In this document: positions 24,165 through 34,700 of the stretch, piece by piece
Layout of the letters: every line of letters starts with the position of its first letter
Position numbering within the stretch: the stretch's first letter is position 1
DNA from: Dipylidium caninum
Lineage: Eukaryota; Platyhelminthes; Cestoda; Cyclophyllidea; Dipylidiidae
Direction: 5' to 3'
Assembly (NCBI GenBank): GCA_017562135.1
Contig: QEYB01001249.1
Span: 1-64,000 of the forward strand
Length of the DNA: 64,000 nt
Notes under the pieces: generated by a model
Told to the model about the DNA's origin: nothing
The model's input: only the letters and a program-made list of their open reading frames with translations
The model's database searches: none
Translations under genes and position numbers: made by a program

Positions 24165-24585
24165 CCGCATCGCCTGTGAATGAGGTCGACGCAACCTGAC
24201 GTGTAGTCGAGCCTCCCGTCAGACGTGCTTTGTTGGAGGCGGTGTAGCGTGGGGCGGGGGGGAGGAGGCTTCCTATTCGCTGCCCGAAAGGCGGATGAGA
24301 CTCCGACGTACTCAGGGCAGAGGAGGGGGGGGGTGGGAACACCGGGGAGGCTGAGGAAGAGCGGAAGGGACGGGGCGGTGGTAGGAATGAGACGTGAAAT
24401 GGCTGAGGAGTGTCGCGAAGGCCATCGAGGACAACGGCGATGCAAGTTGCTAGCAAACCGCCCACATTTTCCTCTCACCATCGCCTCCGACACCCACTAC
24501 ACCACGCGAAGAATCATCCTCGCCGAAAGTGTCATCATCGGCATATTCCACATTTCGTCGTCGTCCTCTTCGCGTCACCACGCCA
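24165..24585 (+). repeat. Decayed third copy of the inverted-repeat sequence
   Basis: Same orientation as the right arm (30090-31725) but clearly diverged. Matches in order include caacctgacgtgtagtcgag (24194; right arm caacctgacatgtcgtcgag, about 31045), ggggcggtggtaggaatgag (24374; about 31275) and a segment around 24482-24550 aligning with about 31420-31550. Only the central-to-distal part is present. G-rich tracts interrupt it. Frames here (24067-24653 on both strands) are low-complexity and not called. Confidence 0.75.
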
Positions 24586-25799
24586 AGAGAATTGTCTGTC
24601 AGAAGGAGGGGAGTTTGTTAAAAACCGTGTACCGAGACATTAGAGGGGTCTGAAAGGAGCGATCGAGTTAGGGACGCCTCCTTCCCCCTTCTCGTCGACG
24701 CTGTCCGGGCAGCAGTCAAGGCGGTGAAGAGCAGCAGCACCAGAGGCAGTCCTGGTCTTGAATCAACCCGATTAACTCGTGGGAAGCAGCATCTCTTCGA
24801 TCCCTTTTCTCTCCGCCCGAGTGCATCCACCGATGCTCGTCCACCTCCAGACAAGGCGAGGTTCAGGACATGGGCTGGAGCGAGTATTTCCCAGTCTTGA
24901 GCACAGACTGGTGGTGATTGCACCCTGTGGCAGTTGTTTACTTCGTTGCCAAGGTGGTGACGGCACAGGGTATTATTTGGACGTAGCCGAGGCAAATGCT
25001 TCCGGTAGTGTTTCTAAGTCGTCCACACCGGAAAAACAAACTTTGAACTAATTTTGGTATAAGACCTTGTTTAAATCCGCTGTCTGTGAACATTCTTTCT
25101 CCTTCGACCCAGGAAATTCAACAGATCGCCTGGCGAAGATTATCTAGTGAGCCGATTAATACCACGTTGGAAACTATGAAACGGGAATTGAAAAGAAGAA
25201 TGTAATCAAAATGACAATTAATTGAGTTATTTTGGTCATATTCAATCGAAATAACTTCGTTTGGCACCTACGATGTTCTGTCAACGATTGGGCAAGTCGT
25301 GTGTGCCGTTTTGAAATGATTTTTGACTTTTAAAGTTAATAAACGACGAGGGTAGTAGTCGGTAGGAGAAATACCAGATGAATGTGGAGGACGAGGCGGA
25401 GAAGTTGATTTGCCAACACTACTTGAAGCTTCATGCGGTCGTCGTTCAGCGTTGTCATGTCAACTGAGCAACGCCGCCTCTTTTTGACTTCACAAGTTTC
25501 TTTTCATTCACGAAGCCCCTTAAATGCACGCCCATAGGACTTCGCTGGTCTGCTGATTTCGCCTGATGGTCAAAAGGAAGAGAGGAAGGCCTGGTGTATC
25601 ACTCCTTGAGCCTTCCACAAGGTTTTGATGAAATTTCAGCTTAGAGGTGGGCCTTAAATGTGGTTTATTCTTATCTACCCATTTGTTTGTATGTTTTCAA
25701 TTGTCACACAAAGTTCACTTTTCTGCTTACGGGACGATTTGGTGCGAAAACGGCGGCAAAAGTGTGTTTCGAAGGTAGCAAGGAAAATGCTCACTTGGT
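24586..25799. other. No supportable gene
   Basis: Unique-looking sequence with short frames only. The 125-codon minus frame 24995-24618 begins at TTG, has no motif and overlaps a plus-strand frame. Confidence 0.5.
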
Positions 25800-26110
25800 C
25801 TTAAAACCGTCGGCCGATCATCTGCAGCACGGCTGGCAAATATGAATCCAATTGTATTTTTTTATTACTTATTCTAAAACAACCGTAGCCGTATTTCGAG
25901 TTTACGAATACTTGCGTATGTGGAACGAATTCCACAGTCGTCGTCCTCGATTTTTCCTCGTTATCAACACACGCCGGTGGTCTTCCGCGATACGAGGCTC
26001 CTTGACGATTCTCAAATTGCCAGAACAAAATTTCTGCTACAAAAATCACACATTTTCCTCTTCATTAGCGGATTCACTTGCCAGTGCCTCAGTGATGTTT
26101 CTCAAAGTCC
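25800..26110. repeat. Dispersed repeat, copy 1 (pair at 48440-48750)
   Basis: Aligns by eye in direct orientation with 48440-48750. The clearest block is 25981-26030 (tcttccgcgatacgaggctc, then ctcaaattgccagaac) against 48629-48679 (tcttccgtgaagccgggctt, then ctcaaattgccagaac). Flanks also match in part (ggcaaatatga followed by T-rich sequence). Both copies are diverged and neither encodes a recognisable protein. Confidence 0.7.
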
Positions 26111-27970
26111 CCTGATTAACTTTGAAATCGCATAAGAAAAGAAGAGTTAAAGCGCATTTCGTCTCCATCCGGTCTAGGGGAAAAGTATAATACAGAATAG
26201 ACTGGGAAGAAAGAAAAAATAGTTTATGAAATGAGTGAGATTAATTCTCTTTAAGAGTTATAAACAAAAATATCAGTTGCGCTTCGGAATGCAACTCTCT
26301 CAGTTGACGATAAACACAAAACGTAAATTTCGTGCTTTCCACCCTAATAATATTTCCTCGGCCCAAATCCTAATAAGTAAGTGTTTAAATGATTTAATAG
26401 ACTCATTAGGGAGAATTCCACTGATTTGTAGAGCAAAATCGGCCTAACAAGTCCTTTTCCCATGTGACAGCGGAGGAGGAGACTTTCACTTAGTTCTTTT
26501 AGACTATTAAAATAGCTCTTTTAACGCACTTTAGTCTCATAATAAGGACTTTTGCCTCATTCTGTCGGTGTTTCCCTCAATTTTGTCATGCTCGAAAGAG
26601 GGGATAAAATTCTCTTGAGGTGGGACCATAAGTCAAACCCGTGCGGTGAGGCGGGCAGGTGGGAAAAAGTGGGAAAAAGAAAGAGTGGTTGTCTGTGCCA
26701 GGAATGGGAAAACAATGTTGTGTCCCATTCCTGCCTTTTGTGTTTAACCTTGAAATCCACCAGTTGAGTTGCTGTCCATAGACAATGGAGGAGACAATCA
26801 GATCAACTCTCCCCTTCTGCGGAGTGGCCAACTTTTTTCTGTTTTATTTCTTTTTAACAAACCTCTCAATGTCATGCTTTGTATTTTCATCACTGTCGAA
26901 AACTCATGAGTTTTGGCAAGCTGAGAGTCACAATCCCGTTTGACGGATTTTAGTCCATTAACATCCAACGTTCGACCACCAAAGCATTTTGTCAGATCGG
27001 ATCGTCCTACGAGGTGGTGGATTCATCTACAGGGTGGAAAAATGATCAAAAATTGTGCAATCGCAAAGCTTGTAATGCAAAAAAGTATTGTCCTCCCTTT
27101 CGTGGGAATTGGGAAAACGGGAAATGCTGGTTAAACGGCAACAGATGGTACGTTTTAGGGCCACACACCCATCAAAGCCTCTAATTATGCACTCTTTGAT
27201 CCCCAAAAAGTGATTGACTTCCGCCCAGAAGGCCGAATTGTGTGCATTCGTTCCACTGAGCGTGACCATCAACATGGAATTTGTTCCGACAAAATTAACT
27301 TTTTTTTAAAAAAAACACAACATCAGCCTGGACTTGAGAGGTCGGAAGTGGGACTGACGGGCAGGACGCAGAACTGCAAAAAACCTGATATGCCGAGGCG
27401 ATGCAGTCGCGGACGCTGAGGTCACATTTAGGGAGGTTTCGATCGGCTCAGGCCGTAGCACGAGGAGATAATGCGAGAGACTGAGGCGAAGACAATTTTG
27501 TTCTGTCCTGGCAAGTGAAAAAGGACGAGGGAGACGATCATCTCAGAGAATTTACTATGAGCCCTGAGACGCATGCTTTCCTTTCCCGATGGGCCTCGGG
27601 TCGTCAGCGAAGCCTCTCTTCAACGACCTACAAATTAAGCCGTCCCAACAGACCAGCCAGATGACTCTCATTTTCCACAAATGGGAATTAACAACGGAAC
27701 CGAGTCAGAAATCTTATAACCCTATATTTTCCTGAGGACAATTCAATTTCTCCATTTCAATTAACGTCGCGCTGAGTCTTTCTTAGTTTAAATTAGACCT
27801 CGAAGATGCGGTGAATTCGTTTGCCGGGCCAAAACAACTTGCCTTTTCGTTTTGAGACAGAGGAGGAGAGGGAAGTGGGGAATTAATTCCGCCTCATAGT
27901 AGAAGCAGGACAAATTGTAGAGAATTTGGCGAAACTAATGCACACACAAAAAAACTTATACCCTTTTCCC
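26111..27970. other. No supportable gene
   Basis: Several short overlapping frames on both strands, none with splice-site support or recognisable motifs. Confidence 0.5.
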
Positions 27971-28640
27971 TCTCAACGCTAAGTGACGCGACTTCAGAAA
28001 AATATTGTGGCTTCAGTTTATAATTTACTTTTGTTTACAAGAAGGTCTAATCAACGTTTTGGAAAAATTTGCTACAATCTGCAGGAACGCAGGACGGAAC
28101 GCGGTTTGAGGTTGACTGGCACAATCGTCTTAAACAAAAATTTTAATTAATTTTAACCGTTTGGGCTATAAAAATAAGTTCGTTTTTCTATAGATATCTT
28201 TGTCTTTCTTTGGTTTGCACAAAATGAAGAGGTATCCTTTGGGATATTGTGAGTCAGTTGTTGATTAGTTAACTGAGAAATGAGGACGCAAGGAGAAATT
28301 TCTTCTTTCTTTCTTCTCAACGCTAAATGACGCAACCCCATCAAAATATTATGGCTTGAAATATTTTTGTTTGTAAAAAGGTGTGACCGACGTTTTTGAA
28401 AAGTTTGCTATAAACTGCAAAAACGCAGAGCGGAACGCGGTTTGAAGTTGACTTGCACAGCCATCCGAAACAAAAGTATTAATGAATTGTAGTTAGTTGA
28501 GCTAAGAAAATAAGTTCATTTTGTTTTATCCATATTTTTGTCTTTCTTCAACTAGTACAAAATGCCCCGGTACTCTTTGAGATACCGTGATTTAATTATT
28601 GCTTAGTTAATTGAGAAATGAGGACATGAGAAAAAGTTTA
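27971..28640. repeat. Diverged tandem duplication, unit about 340 bp
   Basis: Unit 1 (27971-28310) and unit 2 (28315-28640) share landmarks in the same order and spacing (period about 344): tctcaacgctaagtgacgcg / tctcaacgctaaatgacgca; gcggaacgcggtttga; tttgtctttctt; aactgagaaatgaggac / aattgagaaatgaggac. Substitutions and small gaps are frequent, so it is not recent. No open frame is conserved between units. No third unit was seen on either side. Confidence 0.9.
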
Positions 28641-29168
28641 ACAGCTGTAATCCCCATTAAAATAAAAAAGCAAAGTGTTTTGATTTCCCTGTGCAACTAT
28701 TTGAGTCGTGCCATCTGTCATTTTTTAATAATTTGTTTTGTTATTAAAGCACATTTCTGCATGCTAAGATGACCGTGGAGCAGTTGAGAGTGTAAGTCAA
28801 GCATAGACTGCATTCTCCGATAACGTTACAATTTTTCCACCTTTGTTTTAATTGTCCGACATTGTAACTTCTTTGCTTATCCTTGCAATCTCTTTCGTGA
28901 CCAACCCAACTCCGTGCTACGAAATTTTTATTTAAGCTGTGAGCGTGCCTCGAATTAGTGAGTCGTAATGAGAACGGTTTGGCAGAGTAAAACGTCTAAA
29001 AAAGAGATAAAAGACCCTGAATCGTGGGAATGGGTGTATTACAGCCCACCATAGGCGTGTGCGAAACATAAAGGTGAGTCTGGAAGTCCACCTACTTCAA
29101 ATGCCCGTCTGACTGTTGAGAATAGATGGGGGTAATCGAAGATCCTCATAAAAGCAACGATTTATGAC
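28641..29168. other. No supportable gene
   Basis: AT-rich unique-looking sequence between the tandem duplication and the candidate exons at 29169; nothing recognised. Confidence 0.5.
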
Positions 29169-29638
29169 TTACGATTTACGGAGGAGATATCGTATGAGTA
29201 AATTTCTCAAGGACATTGATTGGCCAAACAGTCCCTGTCCCTCTCTAACCGATAAGTGGTGACCGAGTCTCTTTTCTCCCAGAGAATTCTCGCTAAGCGG
29301 GCATGTTTCCTCCCCTTGAAAGCGAACGTCCCGCAGTCGGCAGGGGTAGGCGGCGCAGTTTTTTGGTTCAGCTGTATTGTTACGTCTGAATAGTTGCGAT
29401 TCAATGGCAGGACACGTTTGAAAGGTCACATGTTGCGCGCTATTCTTTCTACCAAGGTAATTTCACTGAGTGGGAGAGAACGGCTACACAATATTTCCTG
29501 TTTTTTCTCGATAACTCGCTCTCTCCGCCTTTACCTAAATGACCGCGACTTCGATTTAAAAACATCTGCAAATTTGGCAGACGGGAACTGCCACATCGAG
29601 AAGGCGAAACGAGAGGAGGGGAGCGAAGTCGAGGCCAT
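29169..29638 (-). CDS. Candidate two-exon small gene, unrecognised
   Basis: Exon 1 29638-29535 opens with ATG (MASTSLPSSRFAFSMWQFPS) and ends at a GTAAAG donor after TTTAG. Exon 2 29385-29169 follows an actattcag acceptor and runs to TAA. The phase 2 join completes an Arg codon and stays open, giving about 107 residues. The N-terminus is Ser/Arg/aromatic-rich with no acidic residue in the first 20, compatible with a mitochondrial presequence (inference). No family recognised. A competing frame in exon 2 (from 29404) is also open, so the model is tentative. Confidence 0.3.
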
Positions 29639-29781
29639 TAGAGAGAGAAGATTGTATTTCTCAGGGAGAAAATGCACCTTGTGAGTTTTTTCACAAGTGA
29701 AATGTGGATCATGTGATCGTTGTAGATTCTGTGGCGTTAAGTGAAGAATATTGCAGTATAATAAAATAAGGAGATTTACAC

Positions 29782-29885
29782 CAGTTGTTCGTTGAAGCCT
29801 CAACTCGAGGTTCAGCCTCGGCGTCCGTAGACAACGTCGCCGACGAGATCGCATTAATTTGCTCGGATGCGGAACCGATTGGCAT
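29782..29885 (-). CDS. Candidate first exon, minus strand
   Basis: ATG at 29885 opens a 34-codon frame (MPIGSASEQINAISSATLST, then acidic residues) that reaches a GTGTAA donor after NN-TG (phase 2). It faces away from the candidate first exon at 29985 on the plus strand, with about 99 bases between the two ATGs. No matching downstream exon was found: joining to the exon at 29385 would create a stop. Confidence 0.3.
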
Positions 29886-29984
29886 GTTTGTAGAAGGGAG
29901 GCTCTGTCCCCCAGGCTCCCATCGCGTCAAAAGAGTAAACAGCAGATAAAAGGGTTCTTGCGACGGTGAAATAAACCCTCGTGA

Positions 29985-30065
29985 ATGGCGGAGAGTCCGG
30001 AGGATGAAAAGGATATATTATCTACCGAACCACGTAGACTTGACGCTCAGGATGGGCGAACTGAC
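29985..30065 (+). CDS. Candidate first exon, plus strand
   Basis: ATG at 29985 opens 27 codons (MAESPEDEKDILSTEPRRLD, then AQDGRTD) ending exactly at GAC followed by a consensus donor GTAAGTAG at 30066. The charged, unstructured sequence is typical of a cytosolic N-terminus. The right arm of the long inverted repeat starts about 25 bases downstream, inside the presumed intron. No downstream exon on the plus strand was identified with confidence; an acidic frame at about 33480-33560 is a weak possibility. Confidence 0.4.
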
Positions 30066-30089
30066 GTAAGTAGAGTCACGAGATGCGTA

Positions 30090-31725
30090 GACGGAGTTGT
30101 TCTTTGCCCTTGCAGTTGTCATTTTGGTGGTGGTGGTTACTGCTGGCTAATGGGAGACCTGGTGGTCACTTCTCCTTCACTAACGTGACCTGCATGTGTG
30201 GAGAGTCATGTGATGTGGTTGAGAAATGGTGAATTATTCAGCCGGTTGTGAGGACCCTCACAAAGAGGAAGGCTATTGAGCCAGGGTCTGACGATTGATG
30301 GTAGTGGTGGCGGTGGCGGTGGCGGTGGCGGTGGCGGTGGCGGTGGCGGTGGCAGAGAGGGAGACAGAGAGGGGAGCAGAAAAAGGAGTTGAAGGAAAGA
30401 GAAATGCAAATGTATTGGAAGGTGACGTTGGGCTGTCGTGCGGTCGGCGTTATTAGTCGAGTTGGGTGTGATTCGCGAGAATAGACGCTCTCCCCTGTCC
30501 TTCCTCCTTCTCTCCTTCTCCTCTCTCTCTTCCTCCTTCCTTCCCCTTCCTCCCCCCCCTCCTTTTTCCTCTCACACGAACACGACACGACGCGACACGA
30601 CACGACACGCACGCGACGCGACAATAGTGAAGCCGAAGTGTGGACTGACGAGACTGGTGCATCAGCTGTCAGACACCAAGATGGAGAGAGTGAGAGGCGG
30701 CGGAGAGGAGGGGAGGAGGGGAGGGGAGGAGGGGAGGAGGGGGAGGAGGGGAGGAGGGGAGGAGAGGAGAGGAGAGGAGAGAGGGGAGAGGGGGAAGGGA
30801 GAGAGGGAAGGGGAGAGAGGGGAGGTTGTTGGCGTGGTGTTACAAAATGGACATTGGGAGATGCATTATTGGTCAGTGCATCAGCGAAACAAAATGAAGA
30901 TAGTGTGGAGAGTGGTGGAGAGTGGTGGAGGGTGGTGGAGGGTGGTGGTGAGTGTGTAGGCAGAGTGAGGCTGTCGAGGCGATGGGCAGCAGGAGGCAGG
31001 AGACAGGCGCACTCGCATTCGCATTCCACGATGACGAGGCGACTCAACCTGACATGTCGTCGAGTCGCCTGTGAAACCTGCTGTTTTGGGGGTGTTTCGG
31101 ATCCTGGAGCCGTGGGCGGTGGAGGGCAGCCGCTTCCTATGGTCTGCTGGAATGGAGATTGTAGCTCGACGGATTCAAGGGAGACGAGGGGAGATGTTGA
31201 ATGTGCGGGACATTGGAAAGGCTGGGGAGGCTAAGGGAGACCGGAGGGGATGGGGAAGGGGGTGGAGATGGAGATGGGGCGGTGGTAGGAATGAGGAGTG
31301 AAATGGCTGCGGAGTGCTGCAAGTCGGTGGAAAACGACGGCGATGCATGTCACTGACAGACTACAAACGTCTTCCTCTTATACTCTTATCCGATTGTCGT
31401 CTTCCATCTCCCCCATCGTCTCCGACACGCACCACAGCATACACCACACCACGTCACGCTACCACGCCACGCCACCATCCTCACCACCGACACCCTCGAC
31501 GTGGGTAACAGCGAAGACTGGTCTTCGACGAAAGTGGCATCACCGGTGTTTTCTCTCCATTTTGCATCGGTGCTGAACATCGGGTAGTGAGACGCTGTCG
31601 TCCACTGTGTCCTTAATTGTCTATTAGAATGAGTTTGAGTGTGGCGAATCTGTAGAGCTGAGGATTTTGAAGACAAGTGGAAGTGGATTAGTACGGCAGT
31701 AGAGACTTGAGGAACATTTTGCATC
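30090..31725. repeat. Long inverted repeat, right arm
   Basis: Reverse complement of 20450-22035, separated from it by about 8.05 kb. Large blocks look essentially identical; for example, chance peptides encoded around 30870-31230 are identical to those read from the opposite strand at 20954-21310. Differences cluster in simple repeats: the GGTGGC tract at 30306-30353 is much longer than its partner, and the G/A-rich tract at 30690-30830 is rearranged. Frames of up to 269 codons on both strands here are low-complexity and shared by both arms, so they are treated as non-genic. Confidence 0.9.
30306..30353. repeat. (GGTGGC)8 hexanucleotide repeat
   Basis: Eight perfect GGTGGC units on the plus strand inside the right arm. 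The partner position in the left arm (about 21795-21835, complementary) has only two or three imperfect units, so the tract expanded or contracted after the arms formed. The strand can in principle form a G-quadruplex. Confidence 0.95.
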
Positions 31726-31746
31726 ATCATTCTTTCACACGCTTCA

Positions 31747-31778
31747 ATTGTTCATCCATCCATCCATCTATCCATCCA
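31747..31778. repeat. (CATC)n microsatellite
   Basis: About seven CATC units with one CTAT variant, followed by TTCC-rich sequence, immediately beyond the right arm of the inverted repeat. Confidence 0.85.
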
Positions 31779-34700
31779 TTCTTCCTTCCTTTTTCCTCTC
31801 CCTCTATCCTCCTCTTTACTTATGTCATGGACCGCGTACCTCGTCGTTTTTATCATCTACTGTTTGTGGTCAGTGATATTCTGACACATGGTTTTCAGTT
31901 TCATCACGATCGCCAGTCTGTCCCTTTCCATTGGACTTTAATCGTTTGCCCATTTCCTCGTAGTTTTCGATTGACATCCTCCAGTTACCATGGCGCCAGT
32001 TAATTAGCGATACCGTCGTCGACGTACCTTTCCTCTACGTGCCACTTTTGTTCTTCGTTCATACTGCGTGTTCCACCACTCTCATTGAGGCAGGAATTTG
32101 GCGTCCCAACCTAGATCCCTCCCTTCCTCCCCTCAATCGCTCGTCCACACGTTCTCCATCCTTCCAGTGTTCGCTCTCCCCCTTTCACCAAGTCCGAAAA
32201 TTTAAAACTGAAAGTGAAGATATCTTCTGAGCGTATAAACATCTTTCTACTTCGCATCTCTCCTTAATTTCCGCCTTATTTGAATATAATTTCGATCTTG
32301 CCTTATGGTCTTTTACGCGATAGTTTACCAATGACTTTATTTTCTGCACTACGTAAATAACTTCAAAAGTCTAGAGATTTTTTAATCGCATTAATCATTG
32401 ACGCGTTCCACAGGCCTAGTAAATATGAGATCCCCTTTTCCTCGAGGCCACCTAACAAGACTGCGATATTGTCACACTAAGTTGCCTGACTATCCGCAAC
32501 CAGTAGGACATCAGACCAACAGCGAAGTAATTTGGCCTGTCTACTCTACGGCAACTTAAATAAATATTTAGAACGAATTGCTGAAATTATCTCATTGCAT
32601 TATTTCAAATGATATATTACATGTACTGATAAACATTTTAGTAGACATGTTTCACTATTTTAGAAAGTGATTTGCGACAAGCAGAATATTTATCTGCTCA
32701 TGATTTATTTCATTTGCGTTTCTTTCCCCTTTTCCTTTTACACATTAGTAGCCAAATCGGCGCGCGATCATAAATTCCGATTAAAACTTGCGTATGTCGA
32801 CGAAACCTATTCGTTGTGTTTTACATTAACTTCTTGAAACTTAATTTCTCCTTAGTAAAATATTTCAGAATTTTGCGACTAACTAGTGAGAAAGGTGGGG
32901 GGTCCACTCCCACATAACATCTCACAAGCAACCCATATATGGAATTCAAGATGCATTGCTATGGGTTATTCACCCACTTTTCTTGAGGCGTTTTAAAAAA
33001 TGACAACTCACAATTTTTTTCTTTTGACACTTAAAAAAGTAAAGTAGTTAAATAAATGAACTTCTTTTTAATTTTAGCAAGATTTAATCATATCTAACGG
33101 CCATTACACAATATTCGGCCGTCGTCTGCCTCGCCCCTGCGCATCTTAATTCGGCACTGTGCCAGAATTTCACCTTCAGGATATCGCCCAATTTTAATCT
33201 CACACCCCTGTACTTTTCCTCACATAGGATCGAAGAAAAACGGGCCTTTTGGATCCGTCCAAGATCGACGAGTTGCTTAGACGATATCGTTAAAAGAACC
33301 CCACTAATCTTTGCCACTACCGTCTCCTTTATGACTCCCCATTATAACGCTATTTGAGTCCGAGCCATAAACTGCGGAGACAGGACAAAAGGGGCTGAAT
33401 ATTTATCACCAAAGCTAGCTGAAGTTATGCAGATAACATCCTACTACGCCGTTATTTACGTTTTCTATTGTCGAGTGCTTCAACTTGGAGGGTAATGCCG
33501 ATGATTATGCGGAGGTGGAAGACGCAGACGGTGGAGAAATGGCACAGTTGCCTCAGCGAAAGGGGGTACCACACTGGGCGTGGCTTTGTCATGCCGTCGC
33601 TGACATTTTCTGCTCCACATGGCGATCTGTAAACGACCACAGCTACACATTCCCTGACTCATGCTATTTTAACTTTCGCCTGTTGTGTTGATTGTGATTC
33701 ATTTGTGCGGATTAGGGCGATCTCACCTTCCCTAATCTTGCCAAGTCCATGTGGTTGCCTCTGGAAGTTGTTTAGCATCCGACGTGAGGGTGATCGCCTC
33801 CCCTTCCCCCTCCCGCGCCCTCACCCGGGGAAATACGACAAATTGCCGAGATGAGAGGAAGAAATCTGAAAAAATCCAATTTCCCCGGGAGCAGATTTTT
33901 CTATCATAAACGCTATCTTCCGCCAGCTCGGCCACCCACCTATCAGCAAATCTGCTTGCTTACAATTACCATACAGAAATAACTAAAAAAAGGTTGTAAG
34001 AAAGATGGGAGAAAAAGCGTTTTTCCCTTTGAATTGACACCGCTAAAACACTTCCCTTTAACCAAAATAAGATGGCTATGGCTAAAACAAATCGCCTCAT
34101 CCCTTTTTCCAAGTAGTGCGCGACAAAGTGATAAGAGCAGGAGACTCAATTGCAGGCTGGCAATCCGGGTGACCTCTGCAATTTCGGGGTTAGGCTCGGG
34201 TGAACCAATCATCTCCCACAGGGTACAAAAAATGCCCCACTATCCGCATCCCCGCCGTGGTAATTAAGGCCACAGAGGCGGTTTGTAAAACGGCAGAGAT
34301 AGTTTGGGGGAGCGGATAGCGCCTAGGCCGTCTTTCTCGCCTCTTTCGCTTTGGCAGCATCACGCTAATCGGCAATTAGCCCATCATCATGGTATGGAGA
34401 CGATTAGAAGCAGCGCTAAAAACTCGCCTCACTCCAGACACCCTTGAGCCAGTGGCAAATAAACATGTCAAATGCAGACGTAGAAATGGTATGTGTGCCG
34501 TTGAGGGGAAGGAGTCTTCAGCAAATGACCTTGAACTCGTCTCAGGAAAAGTCTTATTGGACGGTGCCTTGGGGACGCTAATCCCAACGGGAGAGGGAAA
34601 CTTCCATGCGTTATGAGAGATAAACCAACAATAATGGCATCTACTTGTATGCGAATCTTGGTTGATTCTTGCAAAGCATTCCGTTGTTTACTAGCACGAT

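Noticed and set aside
24067..24653. Pro/Ser-rich and Arg-rich frames around 24.1-24.65 kb
   Set aside because: They lie in the decayed third repeat copy and in G-rich tracts, and there is no splice or motif support.
30206..31730. 269-codon minus frame and 198-codon plus frame
   Set aside because: Same repeat as above read from the other arm; low-complexity, mutually overlapping, with no conserved domain.
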